From Lobosporangium transversale (Eukaryota > Mortierellomycota > Mortierellomycetes > Mortierellales > Mortierellaceae), in contig NW_019029057.1 of NCBI RefSeq assembly GCF_002105155.1, positions 47,239 to 111,238 of the forward strand: a DNA stretch of 64,000 bases, written 5' to 3'. Under the pieces are notes generated by a model. The model was not told the DNA's origin, did no database searches, and saw only the letters and a program-made list of their open reading frames with translations. How positions within the stretch are numbered: the first letter of the stretch is position 1; each line of letters opens with the position of its first letter. A program made the translations under genes and the position numbers. Shown here piece after piece: positions 46,246 through 57,875 of the stretch.

Positions 46246-49200
46246 TTACAAATTTTTTGTGGGTGTGCGGCACCCAAATACTTGTGTCTTGCGTCGTGCG
46301 CGCTTTGCAGCCGGAGCAGGCGACTCTTCCGTGGGCTTGTACTTTGCAGGTCTTTCTTGTCTCTCAATTTGAGCAAGACCGATTCTTGCGATGTTTTCCG
46401 CCCCTACTGCGTCACGGTCGAAGAATACCTTACATGTCCTGCAATATTTAGAGCGAGGGTACACCGTCTCTAAAAAGCTATCGCAGAGGGGTCGGGGACA
46501 GCGGGCGCTGGTGTAAAATTCGTGCGCTCCTACAGCGAAATGTCCTCGTGCTTTGACCTAAGCGTTTCAAATGGCAGTCGTTTATTAGCAAGGGTTTTAT
46601 GGCTTTCCAGCTTTGCTTACTTTTTTAAAAAAAGCCATACCTGTGTGACAAGATGTCTCGTTATAGCAGTGTGCTTGCTGGGAACTCCTTTACTACTTTC
46701 AAAGGACCCTAGGCCGACGACAAGTACTCCTTTATCCCCAAGCATCTTCAACACTCGCTGTACCGCGTAGTCGAACGTAGCTCGTTGAGCCTTTCGTAGG
46801 TCCCATTTTTTTTTCAGGTGCCATCTGGACTCGTAGAACTCTTGAAGCACATCCAAATTCGTTGATCCTGTCTGTGTCTGAGACTCCTCGTTCATCCATT
46901 GAAAGTACTCATTATACGTATCCCTTCCAAACACAGGGATGGCGCTCTCAACCTCAATCATTCCTTTTTCACGCTTCCTTTTGTTCAACAGGTGATTGAA
47001 GCGGAGGACAGGGAGGTACAAGAACCTGCTTCTCACCTTTACCGTTTGCCGCAAGTTAGGGTTGTGAGGGTCCAGCGAGGAAAACGTAAGGGCGTTAACA
47101 ATACCAGGATCACATCCGACGATAGTTATGGTGTTTGCGGATGGGCATCGCCCTGGTTTGTTGAATGTGAGCTCAACGTTTTCAAGCAGCTTGGAGCTCC
47201 GCTTCCAGTTTATGTTTGCATAGTCTTCATCTGTTAGGTCTTCACCGGCCGCCTTTGAACACGTCGTGTTGAGAAATCCCTGAGAAAGCTCCAGTTCTTG
47301 GCTGGGGTCTTCTTCATCTACGTCAGACTGCTGCTGTCTCTTCGTCTGGGTTGTGTCATAGGCAAGTAGATTCAGAACTAGACCATTGGTAGAAATCGTT
47401 CCTTTGAGTTTGAACCGAGTTAGATCTTTGTCCTGTGACTGCAGGGATACTTTGTCTTGATATCCACGAACCATGCGATCACCTCCAATGTCACAAAAGA
47501 GAGCCTGTATCAAAACCCCTTTTGTTCCCTGTACACACTCATACATTGCAGTCTTGGAAGCATTATTGAGAGGCAGAATACGCTCCAGCAGCTGCTTGGT
47601 ATCTTCGTTCGCCCAGAGGATGTCAACTAGGGCGTGTTCAGACAGATACACATACCCGGGTGACCAGGGGGACGTAGGAAACTCTGAGTATTTTTTCACT
47701 TTTTTGTTCTCCCGCAAAAAAAACTCAATGTCGCTCATATCTTCGTTTGTTTTCTCGACATCAAACTAAAAAAAAAAAAAAAAAAAAAAAAGGTGTGAAT
47801 AAAGAGCATTTGATTGCAGAATATGCATGAAAATACCCCTACACAAGCTATACCATTGCGTTCCTGTAGTGCTGCCTTAATGATGTCTGTACTTGGCCCA
47901 TTAGTAAGTCTGACGCTCTTGGAAATGTGATCTTTTTGGGATCAAAGCCTTGGACGTCCCCCAATGTGATGTCTATATCCTTTTTTGGGGAAAGTTCAGT
48001 GGTGGCCTTGAAATGTTCATAAGCGAGGTGATGATGGGGCGTTTCTACCGCCTTTCCTTGTTTTTTTGCCCTCGCGTAAGCTGAATTGGGGCCACCTTGA
48101 CCACTCAAAAGAAGGGTGGCGAGACGGAAGGAATAATCATTGCTATCCAAGACCTCGTCCAGTGCCTTTTTCCTCGACTTTGCTGCCCCTGGTAACCGCA
48201 TGATCCTCTCAATGTCCAAGGCAATCGCCCAGTATGCATAGCGGCGTAGTCGGTTGAGGACAACAACTGCCCCTCGGATCTGGCTTGCAATACTATCCCT
48301 TTCATCTGCGTCCAGTCCGCCTTTCCTTGCCATGGAGGCCTTAAGGGACCCAATTGTTAAGGCCTTGATAGGGTGCTTACTGCTGTAGCTGTGATCAACC
48401 TTCGTAGCATCCTTCAAGTTCCTAATTGGTGCACCTTCTTTTTTAGCCCTGTGGGGCTTCTTGCCTTTGTGCTTCCGCTTTTGTTTTTTCTGTTGCTTCT
48501 TTTTTGCCTTTCTCCGACGTGGTGGATGCTTAAGGCCCGGCCTATCGTGCTGACGGCAGTTACTGATATCAACTGTGCGCCCATTCAATATGCTCGCCTT
48601 GTCAGAAAAGATGGGCCGGAACTGGTTCCTATGTGACCCTTCCGCTATATAGAATGATGGTACGCCTCTACATTATTCAAGAAAGGGGCTAACGATTAGT
48701 ATTGGGGACGTCTGGTTTCAAGGCCAAAAACTATAGCTTGAGCTTTCTTACGTTCTGCGGCGCTGCGCTCGCCTTTGCTGAGCCATTCTATGGCGAAGAT
48801 CCTTTCCATTGAGTAGACGCTGCTTGAAGTTATCGAACTCATTGTTCGATGGTAACGCTTGGGCCGACGTTTGATGGCCGGAAGTAAAAATGCGGAGAGC
48901 TACACTGAAACGGCCTTCCTCAGAGGCTACGTTCCTTCCCAACACCTTATTAGCTTCCCCGAGGTAATTATGAAGCATTTTATTATAGTTCTCGTTCCAC
49001 GCAACCTTTCGAACTAATCGAAGATTATTAACCGGGCCTAACGTCTCGAGGTTCCTTGAGTAGTCATTACCTGCGATGGCACAGAATAACACCAGATGCG
49101 CGTGTGTTGGCAGTCTTAGTGCTTGGATAACGTTGTCTACGTCGTAAACCCCAAACTTCCGTCTACGGTGCGGAAGGGGTCGCACTAGGAAGCAGACTCG

Positions 49201-49302
49201 TTCGTACGCAAAAAAATCAGAGTCTTGGGATATCACGATCCTATCATTCTCCTCATCATGGCACCCTATGCATGGGTCCGCTTCAATACCGACGCGTTTC
49301 AT
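46246..49302 (-). CDS. XPG-I nuclease segment fused to a complete Fanzor (TnpB-like RNA-guided nuclease), 920 aa
   Basis: Four exons join in frame with GT-AG introns: 48752-49302, 47854-48628, 46641-47765 and 46246-46557. Residues 1-110 match the XPG-I half of FEN1/XPG nucleases, with acidic metal ligands in GIEADPCIG, SQDSDFFAY and AGNDYSRN. A highly basic linker follows (RRRKAKKKQQKKQKRKHKGK). The Fanzor core has RuvC-I VGCDPGIVNA (D662), RuvC-II region GLGSFESSKGV (E799) with a second candidate Glu in HEFYTS (E830), a zinc ribbon (C837, C842, C856, C859) and RuvC-III DRDAVGAENI (D866). Fanzors are eukaryotic TnpB relatives that cut DNA guided by an RNA from their own locus. The XPG_N half is not found up to 50.7 kb; the ATG at 49302 follows an in-frame TAG that is also an acceptor-like CCCTAG, so earlier exons may exist. 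Intron 2 ends in a 24-nt T run. Confidence 0.8.
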
Positions 49303-51103
49303 CCTTTCCTAGGGATTGTTATAACCATGGCATGATTGTGGAGTGGCCGCCAAAATAAAGTTTGTTTATTTCTTCTGGAGGCACCAATGGAAAAAGCTTG
49401 TGTTTTGTGTTTTGGAATTGCAGAAAATAAATAAGACGCCGCGATGTAAAATGTGTTTATGCATGTACAGAAACCAAAGAGATGCTTCAGCTGCTTATTC
49501 GCGCACACAGTGATTGACGAACAAAAAAGGAAACAAGATTTGCGAAACAATTAAAAAAAAAAAAGCCCGCGATGAAAGAAGGCATGTGCAGACAACAAAT
49601 AAACACAGCAACTGTTTGCTCGCATACATTTTTTTTTCACCGTTGTGTCTGTATGTCTTTTAAGCTTTCTGTCTGGCCGTTTAACACAAGGAATCCTCAG
49701 AAAAAGAAATACCTCGCATGATTGGTGCCAGGTCTGAAAACACCAATAATGCAATGCTGTACGTGGAAGATAGGGTCTAGAAACTATACCATTGTTATGC
49801 AGACTCACCGAAATCAACTTGTGATCACAACTGCTACTCATGCCCTCTTGCCAAGGACTTGAACAGGCATACCAACCCCTTCTTCCTTGCTCTCATAACC
49901 GCTCACATCCTTTCGATGCATTCTTTCGCCGTTTATGTCCATTACATCTGAATCACACACAGTTCACCACTCACTCTAACAGAGATATTTGTATCATCTT
50001 GGGTAGGATATGTTGCTGTGGTTCCCTCTGGTTTCAACAGGCCCAACAAACTCTATTAGCAGTGTTTACCAACCCAGATATATCAAGAAGACGAGGAAGC
50101 AAATGATGTGACAAATCAAGTCTTGCCGAGCAAGCTCTATGGTGCAGTAGAATGAATCAACTCAGATTGCCCTCCTTTCAAGTCGATACTATGGCGAATA
50201 TTATCACTGCTATTACACCAGTCAATAAATAAACAACACAATGGGCCCCCTAAGAGGATGCTAGTGTCATGCGAAAGCCTTCAAGAGTTTTTTTATTGGC
50301 ACAAATAAAGAAGCCAGGATAGCTCCATGACAGTTTAGTTTTCGGTCATTTATTTCGACATCGAAATAAAATTTCAAGACAATGCCCATGAATTGCTGGA
50401 TTTTAAGCCCATTTATAATGGCAAATTTGCCAGGTTGACGGTTTAAGGGATAGTATTTCTATTTCTTATTGGATTTTTGTTCCGAACTGACGCTTCATGG
50501 TGATGATCTGAGTAAAAGTTTTAAAGTGTAAGGGTGAGATGGAGTAAAGGTAATGTGGACTAAAAAAATAGACGGCCGAACATACAACTAATATGATCTC
50601 ATTGGTCACAGGTTGCCATCCCGTGCACGCACCATGGGGCTAAAACGACATTTATGTCTTTAGAGCGGAGCTGTCATCCTAGCTCCCGGTAAACGTTCTG
50701 GCGCCTTGGATGATGATAATTGATGGGTCTTCCGCAAGTGGCAAGCATCCAGATGACAAAGCATACGAGAAAGGACAATTTCCTATGCCAGCTGTCCTGG
50801 TGATAATAATATGGTTTTGGGTCTCATCATCAGACTCTCACTGGGTTCTCCACAGGATTCTTCATCTCTATCCATTTTTACAAAACTCTTTGATAATAGT
50901 ATCACAAAAATCTGCCCTTTCTTGCACACAAGATCGCATGATGATCACAGGAAGCTTTATAAAGTTCTATATGCCCCAGTAGAAGGGAGGACGGATTAAA
51001 CCGCTCTATCTATTCGTCTAAAAGGTAAGTGGATAATGATGGCTTCATTCATAAAGAATGAACCATTGTAAAAAATTCTCAAGGAACGGGTATAATGCTT
51101 TTT
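49303..51103. other. Intergenic region, no gene supported
   Basis: Searched on the minus strand for the missing XPG_N exon (an MGIxxLW-type start) without success. Short frames (minus 49299-49550 and 49551-49841; plus 49840-50106 and 50710-50982) match nothing known. The content is ordinary AT-rich spacer with few homopolymers. Confidence 0.4.
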
Positions 51104-53611
51104 TTAAAAAAGACAAAATTTCATCCACTTGATTGGTATTCGATTTAATTCTTCAGATTCGATGTCGATTTTTATGACACGCTGTCTTACATGTTTTAAG
51201 CATACATATGGATTCTTGACGACCGTATCTTTGGTGGTAAGAAAGTTCTGAACTTTAAAATCGCCATATACGTCTCCTGGCACCACAAAATAGAGGAAAA
51301 TGGTATCATCACTTCCCTTCGACTCTGATCGGTCTCCCTTCGACTCTGATCGGTCTCCCTTCGACTCTGATCGGTCTCCCTTCAACTTTGATTGGTCTCC
51401 CTTCAAGCAGGGTCCAGTAATACATTCAATTATCTCCTTGAATGGTGCTTGCTTGATCGGATGCTTCTCTGATACTGTGACCTGAAATAGCTTGTTGGGT
51501 CCCAATGCAAAATCAATGCACGGAAATTTAGAATGTTCTGGTACAAACAACTTGCCAGCTGCTTGAGTGAGCCCTAATAATTCATCTGAAGTCCGGATAT
51601 GCACCACTTCTGGGTTTGCTGGAAAATCAAGAAATCCTGTTTCGCCTGACTGGAGATCCCTAAAGGGAAATCTAATATCACCACATCGAAATAAGTGATG
51701 AGCATAGACTTCAAACAGTGGGCCTTTAGCTATATCCTCTTCGCTTTTGACAAGTTTCGCCAACACATCGAGCCAAGTGTCATCTTTTATTTTGTCGACA
51801 ACCCTTAATTCAACCCAACGAGATGCCCACACCAGATGGAAGTTGAGGTGGTCAGAAGTGGGGACTCTATGGAGTAAACGACCACTAAATTCACTCGCTT
51901 CTTTTCCTCGTGCAAAGAGCGCTACAAGATCTGCTGGGTTCCGGAGTTTTTCAATGGCAGTTTCGACGCGGCTAAACGCAGAGTCTCTAGCACCCTTAAT
52001 ATCTCCTTGATTCTTGAATAGTTCTTTGGCTGGAGCCTGTAGGACCTGTCTTGGCACTCCCCCCAACTTGTAAAAAAGCTCCTCCAAAAATTCTTCATCC
52101 ACTGGATGAAAAAACTTTACATTGGCTCTACATTCCTTAAGCTCGTCCAAACTCCAGAGTGACATGTGATAGTAGCTACTGCGTGAATTTTCCTTGGTGA
52201 ATTCATCGTACTGCCCATAGAGAGTTTTTGGTGATGCCGCAAATATCGTCCTGGCTTGATCTGGTTGAGGATGGTTACCACTGTCAACTAAATACCACGT
52301 TTCAGGTTGCTCAAGAAAATGTTTGAAATCTACTCTCTCTCCATAACGTTGGCAAGTTGTTCCTCCGTAGGCATAACATTCGGTATTCTTCTTTTCATGG
52401 AAAACAATAATCGGTGGATTCTCCTCGTCATGCTCTGCAAGGAGGCGGATGGCAAAATAGACCAAAAAGGCTGACTTCCCAATTCCAGGCGTTCCAGTGA
52501 CAAAGAGTCGGTTCAAACTAGCTCCATGAGGGGTACTGAATGTAGATGTAATATGGTCATAAAGCTTTTTATATTCATCTCTGATATAAAGATGCCTTGT
52601 TCCGGCAACAGGGAAGATACAACCCTCAGGAGCAGTCAATAGTTTGGAATCCTTGATACCACCAGAATTTCGGAGCTCGCAAGCCACGCTAACAATGCTG
52701 TAGTAAATACTATCTCCTGATAACTCCTCCCCCATGTACGAAAGCACCTTGACCCTCTCTTTCGAGTTTAGAGGCGAGATTACAGGCCTATCATTCACTA
52801 TCCCTTTCGTTACAAGCCCTGCTTCTGTAATCGCATCCCTAAGAGCACTTCTACTACTTATACTTGGACGAGCTTTTTTAGAGGGTGACTCTGATAAAGG
52901 AGATAGAGTGATCAAAGTTAATATTTTGATTTATTGCACATCACTCTAAAATGATCAATAACCAGGTTCTCGGCCAAAAGCACTCACCAGAATCTCATCT
53001 TGTTTTCTTTTCTGAGCTAAGTATCAAAAGCGAATAATGAGAAAGAACGTTGAGTTATCAAGACACAAACCAAATGGTGATATCACGTGGTGTTGGGCAT
53101 GAAAATAAGCAAACAAGCTTCATCAATTGAAAATATCAACAACAACCATCAGTCCATCAAGAGCTAAATACATACCTCGCTGTGGTGGCTTGACAATAAC
53201 ATGAATAGTTTCCTCTGGAAGTTCGGAAATAAATATGTCCCCAAGCTTCCTTGACGCGACTGTAAGAGCCTCTTTTGACTCGATTTCTGACTCAACGACG
53301 ATCTTGCCTTTGTCAGGGATGGAAACTTTATAGAGGGTGAGGTCCTTGGGCTTAACGCTTGGATCCACAGTAATATTGGGATAGATTGCTTGCTTGAGTT
53401 CATCAACTGAACAATCGGAAATAATCTTTACAGAAAAACATGAAGCTTCTCCATCAACAATACAATAAATCTGTAGGCTGGTTGGTTCGGGGATTTTAGG
53501 GTCATTGGTACTTGAAGACTCTTCCTTCGCTTCCCCTTTCCTTTCTTCTTTCTTTTCATACGGTTCAGTTCGAGGTGGTGGGCATCGTGATGGTGTTCTG
53601 CTGCTTCCCAT
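51104..53611 (-). CDS. Crinkler-like protein A (ubiquitin-like header, P-loop NTPase), 749 aa
   Basis: Three exons: 53176-53611, a 29-nt micro-exon 52988-53016, and 51104-52888, phase-consistent. Exon 1 has a charged leader and then the ubiquitin-like Crinkler header (IYCIVDGEASCFSVKI, VDELKQAI). Exon 3 has a Walker A loop GTPGIGKS (codons at 52472-52495), a Walker B-like TWYLVDS, and a C-terminal region with PCIDFALGPNKLFQVTVS that resembles the restriction-nuclease-like end of Crinkler/CR proteins (inference). A seven-residue repeat (KGDRSES) lies near the C terminus. Crinklers act as effectors in some oomycetes and fungi, and many fungi keep them as genes of unknown role. No secretion signal at the chosen start; an upstream in-frame Met at 53722 would add a hydrophobic leader. 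Confidence 0.75.
51316..51410. repeat. 21-bp coding tandem repeat in Crinkler A
   Basis: Three near-perfect copies of a 21-bp unit (plus strand CTTCGACTCTGATCGGTCTC plus C), followed by a diverged fourth and a partial fifth. It encodes the seven-residue repeat KGDRSES on the minus strand, so copy changes keep the frame. Crinkler B lacks it. Confidence 0.85.
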
Positions 53612-56600
53612 TGTGTTTTCAAACCTGTTTAAAAACAAGGGCGTAAATAGACGGAGGACAGAAAATAGGGAAAGGTTGATAAAAATGTTAAAGGATGATA
53701 ATTCAGTAGCAGGATGGTTCAAAATTGTCTAGAGATGAAGTTGAGGGAGGAAAAGAAAAAAAAAAGGAAAGGAAAGGAAAGGCAATGAATGAAGGCTTGG
53801 AATAAATAAAAGAGCAAAATTGATGGGAGCAAAACTGGGGTGAAATAAGAAAAAAGTGAAAAGAGGATAAAGGAAGAAAAGGAAGAGGAGAGTGCAAAAA
53901 TGAAGTGAAGCAAGTTAAAGAAAGGAGCGACAATTGATAAATTTGTTCCTTTATTTCAAGGTTGGGCTATGCTGTGTGTGTGTGTGAGAAAATTTTTTTT
54001 CTTGTTCCACAAGACGCCATGCGATTAAAGATTAAATTGGCCCCCAAGTGTGACGTAACATCCTATATATTGGAACGAAAGGGTGTCTGCACGTGCCGAA
54101 ATGTGACTGCCATGAAGGCAAAGTGGCTGCTACAGAGAGTGGCTTTGGCCCCAATATGGCTCCCTGGGTGGAAATAAAGAGGTATCTTATTTGTAAATGA
54201 AAAGAGAAAATAAAGGGTAGTGCTCTCTTCATTGCAAATGTCGACACCAAAAAATTTTTGCTCGATCTCTACTCTGAGTACGGTATACCATTCACACTAT
54301 TAAAGGTCATGTCAACAATATACGATGCGAGAGTATATACATATTATGGGCCTGAACTCTTAGCGTACTTTACCACTCTACACCTTCTTCTATCACATTC
54401 CTTGCTTTCACACACTTTACCTTCACATATCTTTCACTCTTCATTTGAAAAGAAAAAAAAAGACATGTTCCATACATTCATCTGTCAGACCTTCGCCACC
54501 TGCCAAATGGGTCATCAAAGCATGGCAAGTCCGGTGAGACGGAGGTTTGAAGAGAGCTTACAAGGAGGAGAACAGGTGAAGGAATATGACTGGGCTTATA
54601 GGCCAATCGGCTCTGCCCTGCTTGCATTGCTTGAATAGAGATGGAAAAAGGGGAAGAAAGGAAAAATGAGGTAGAAAGGTTTAAGACTGCAGCCGAACTT
54701 CGATGTAGTGCTTGCTTGATGTAGGTTGCTCTTGCAGCAAGGATGTGTTTGTCCTATTCTAAGGATAGCCAAGCTCAAGTCCTTGGTCTAACGGGACTCA
54801 CTCCACCGAGTTGATCTCCAGCAGCCGTCCCGCATACCTCCACATGAACAACTGTTCGCTCTCTTTCAATCCCACAATCTCCCTCACAAAAAGAGGACAA
54901 GGGACCTACGTACTATACTGATGCATTGTCTATAATAGAGGTAGCTAAATAGCCAAGTAATGATCATAAAAGAGTACCTCCTACACTACAAAAGTAATGC
55001 TAGAAAGCCTATCTAAAACTATGGGAATGATAATTTACATTACGTAGTTCTTCTGCGAGGAACAATCTAGTGTAACAGTTAAATTCTAGCATTTTCGCTT
55101 GCATACCCGCCAATGCTAAAATGCTTAACTTTATTTTTGTTATTGCATTAGGTGAGGAGAATATCGGTTTATTTCCGAAGGGACTACATCTATATAATTC
55201 ACGTTTATCCACTGTTCTCTACTTTTGCCACTATTACATTTATTTTTATTTTATTTTATTTTTGGATTTTATTATCTATATTAGTTAAAGATCCCTCTCA
55301 ATGCTACGCCTCATGGCATGTAGCCTGTGCAGCAGCGACAGACATGGCAAGAGACTATGCCCTCAGAATGTAAGGAATGTGGTAAGGCCTTCTTATCTTT
55401 TTGTTTTTATGTTTTTGGAATATTTAAACATTAATAATATTTTCCAACTGATAAAGACAGAACGATTTTTCCCAATCGCCTCGCTCCCCCTTCCATTCCA
55501 CGTCTGTATGTGGGTGCAGTCGTCCAGGCCATGTGCGCAGCTCATACCCAAATAATGAAGAATGAGTGGTTTCGGTATTTAACAATCGTAGAAAACTTTT
55601 TTTTTATTTTATTTTATTTTATTTTTTTTGACATGGTAGTGGTTGGTGCATGCTGAGCTTAAGCTTATATACCTTCTATAACTTGAATAACGCTGCCAGC
55701 AACGATGTGCAGAATGTTGGGTCAATTCGAAGGCAAAGGTTCCTATTTTATATTCATTAGATTTTGTCATTCTTTTTTTAACCCTCCATCATTATTACTT
55801 ACCTGCAGGGCGAGCACCGTCAACCAGCTCCTACAGTGTATAAATGCAGTATCTGCAGTTGCCTAGGAGTAGATGTAGACCATGCTCAAGCAATAAAGGG
55901 TGAGTTTGATTTGCAACGGGTTTGATTTTTTCTTCTCAGCAATAGACTATTAATCCTTAGTTTTTTTCCTGTTTACTGCTTGCTTTAATAGCGTTGTTAG
56001 TAACTCAGTGCAAAAATGGCGCTAGGCCTGTGTGCACACGAAGTATTGTTTTGAAGATGGTGGAGATGAAAATGAAAGACCCGTGCAAAGACAAGGGTGT
56101 GCTACTTTTTGTTCGGTTTTTTATTGGCTTATTATACTGTATTATACATTGCGTGTACTTAATCTTACACAATTACCATTTACCACTTACCATTGACCTT
56201 CAGAATACACGAGCGTAAAGGTGATCCTTCTGTTGAGGATGCTTCCTTCTACCGAAGATAATTCCTTTGCCGAAGACAACTTTCTACCACCCGCTAGAAA
56301 AAGGTTTCAGCAAGATTTCGTTTCGGGTTCCAATATATGCAATATAGGTACCGCTTAGAACCGATGTCAGTTGCCATTATTGCGGTGCCTTCATGTTTAT
56401 TGAAGAATGTGTGTGCAACGCAGTAGTAAAAGCCGGCCAGAATTTCTTTATGCTGTGGGAGAGGTCAAGTGGATATTCCTCCACTTAGCCTTGGGTTTAA
56501 CTTCTTGATGGGCAGAGCGCAAGGTAAGTTATTCCGTTAACACATATAAGCATATAACTGCGCTCTTTTGTTCACGTCCATGGAAGTGAACCTTGATAAA

Positions 56601-57319
56601 GACTTGCGAACAACCTATATGGAGTGTACACGCTTCGTATCATTGGAAGGTTGGTACTCTGATTGATCCTATGACGCCAAACTGAAGGCGCTGCCTCTCT
56701 GTTCCTGCAGGCTCACGCTCACATTCATGACCCTGCTCAGCAAGCAAGACTCCGTAATAACCATTTCGGGGATTCCTTGATGAAGGCCTGTTGCAGTTAA
56801 CCACAGCAGCTCCTTGAACTACACTACCCGATAGCCCATACGCTCAAAGACGTCAGAGAATGTGCGCACGAGGATATCATGCGGCTGAAGGTCGTCATCC
56901 GTGCTGGGCCTCAGCATGAGGGGAGAGGGCAAAGGCGAATGCCAGTACAGGCCCTCTCATCAACTGGAATCGTGCTATTGATGGCTGGCGCCAGTAGTAA
57001 GGTTTCTCAGCAAGGCATCATAATTGAAAGCAGAGCCAGTGGTTTGAAAAAAACCAGTGAGGTTCATCCAGCTCACGAGAGTCTCCATAATAAACCTCTT
57101 GCATCCAAAAGGCGAGGACTGGAACATATAAAAATATAAAAAATGGCCTAGGCCAGGTCAAACCTCTGGCAGGGCCTCATGGTGACAGCTATGACGGTAG
57201 CGAAAACGGCCAGCTAGAGGTGGATGTAGGTGAGGGCGATGGCCGAGCTAGGAAAAGTCGAGAATACGCCAAGCTGGAGGAGTTTTACACGTACAGGCTG
57301 CAGATTCGTCCTTTGAGCT
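52650..57319. repeat. Tandem segmental duplication, copy A
   Basis: Near-identical to 59350-64000, with an offset of about 6.7 kb that drifts from 6,700 to 6,681 through small indels. It spans the first part of Crinkler exon 3, the micro-exon, the header exon, the promoter and a degenerate Helitron. The left border is abrupt, inside the Crinkler coding sequence. The right border is unknown because copy B runs off the window. Confidence 0.9.
53612..55349. other. Crinkler A upstream region
   Basis: Purine-rich on the plus strand (the C/T-rich promoter style of this genome), with a GGAAA repeat at 53766-53782 (three to four copies) and a TG repeat near 53970. An acceptor-like AACAG just before the header ATG suggests a 5' UTR intron. 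Plus-strand frames at 54258-54638 and nearby recur in copy B only because the DNA is duplicated. They match no family. Confidence 0.4.
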
Positions 57320-57485
57320 CAACAGACCAGCGATTTTTCATCAGGATGAATACATGCTTGACTTATTAGTATCGCTACCGATCAATACAGTAGGCTTGAG
57401 GTGGATCAGCTTCAATTCATCAGCGAGAACCAATCTAAGCTGAAGACGGATCCATATATCGGTGTTGTGGGTGCAATTGAACTTA
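55350..57485 (+). mobile_element. Degenerate Helitron, copy A
   Basis: Scattered plus-strand pieces follow the order of a Helitron replicase/helicase N-terminal part: zinc-finger-like ECKECGKAF and YKCSICS, then CHYCGAFMFIEE, QAHAHIHDPAQQARLRNN, a Helitron-like N-domain stretch with LKKTSEVHPAHESLH, and LEVDQLQFISENQSKLKTD. Frameshifts and stops break it, and several pieces look separated by intron-like GT-AG spans. The HUH nuclease motif and helicase domain that should follow are absent, so this is a truncated relic. Confidence 0.65.
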
Positions 57486-57875
57486 ATCTCAGACCTGGGC
57501 TTATACATACGGGACATTGTCTACAAGGATGCTTTGTAAATAAGCATCCTCTCATTTACTACCGTATCTTCCAAATATTCTGCCTTATTTTGTGTTTTAT
57601 TTTTTGTTTATTTTACTACTGTACATGTATATAGTCTTAACTGATTTTGCTTTATTGTATTTTATCGCGCGATTCGTAAAAAAGACCCAATCAATAAAAA
57701 AGTTATGCAAAGATACAATTGGTTGTATTTGACTACGATTTTTATTTTCACTTTATTTTGCCCTCATGAAATTTCTAACGAGGCAAGGCAAGAGCCGGCC
57801 GCGGCGAAGCCACGGTCTCCGGCTCGTTATAATTATTATGGAAGCAGTTTGATGTACTATTCTCAAATTATTATT
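57486..57875. other. Spacer between the duplicated units
   Basis: AT-rich, with one GC-rich island at about 57790-57826 containing an AGCCGG / CCGGCT inverted repeat. No gene supported. Confidence 0.35.

Noticed and set aside
46285..46473. Plus-strand Cys/Arg-rich frames opposite the Fanzor 3' exon
   Set aside because: Shadows of the zinc-ribbon exon; the minus reading has the clear family motif.
53612..53722. Upstream Met giving the Crinklers a hydrophobic, signal-peptide-like leader (also 60303-60413)
   Set aside because: An acceptor-like AACAG lies just before the header ATG, so the leader is more likely 5' UTR or intron. Left open, not used for the start.
54258..54638. Plus-strand frame conserved in both duplicated units (also 61025-61355)
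   Set aside because: Conserved only because the DNA is duplicated. Frames shift between copies and no family is recognisable.
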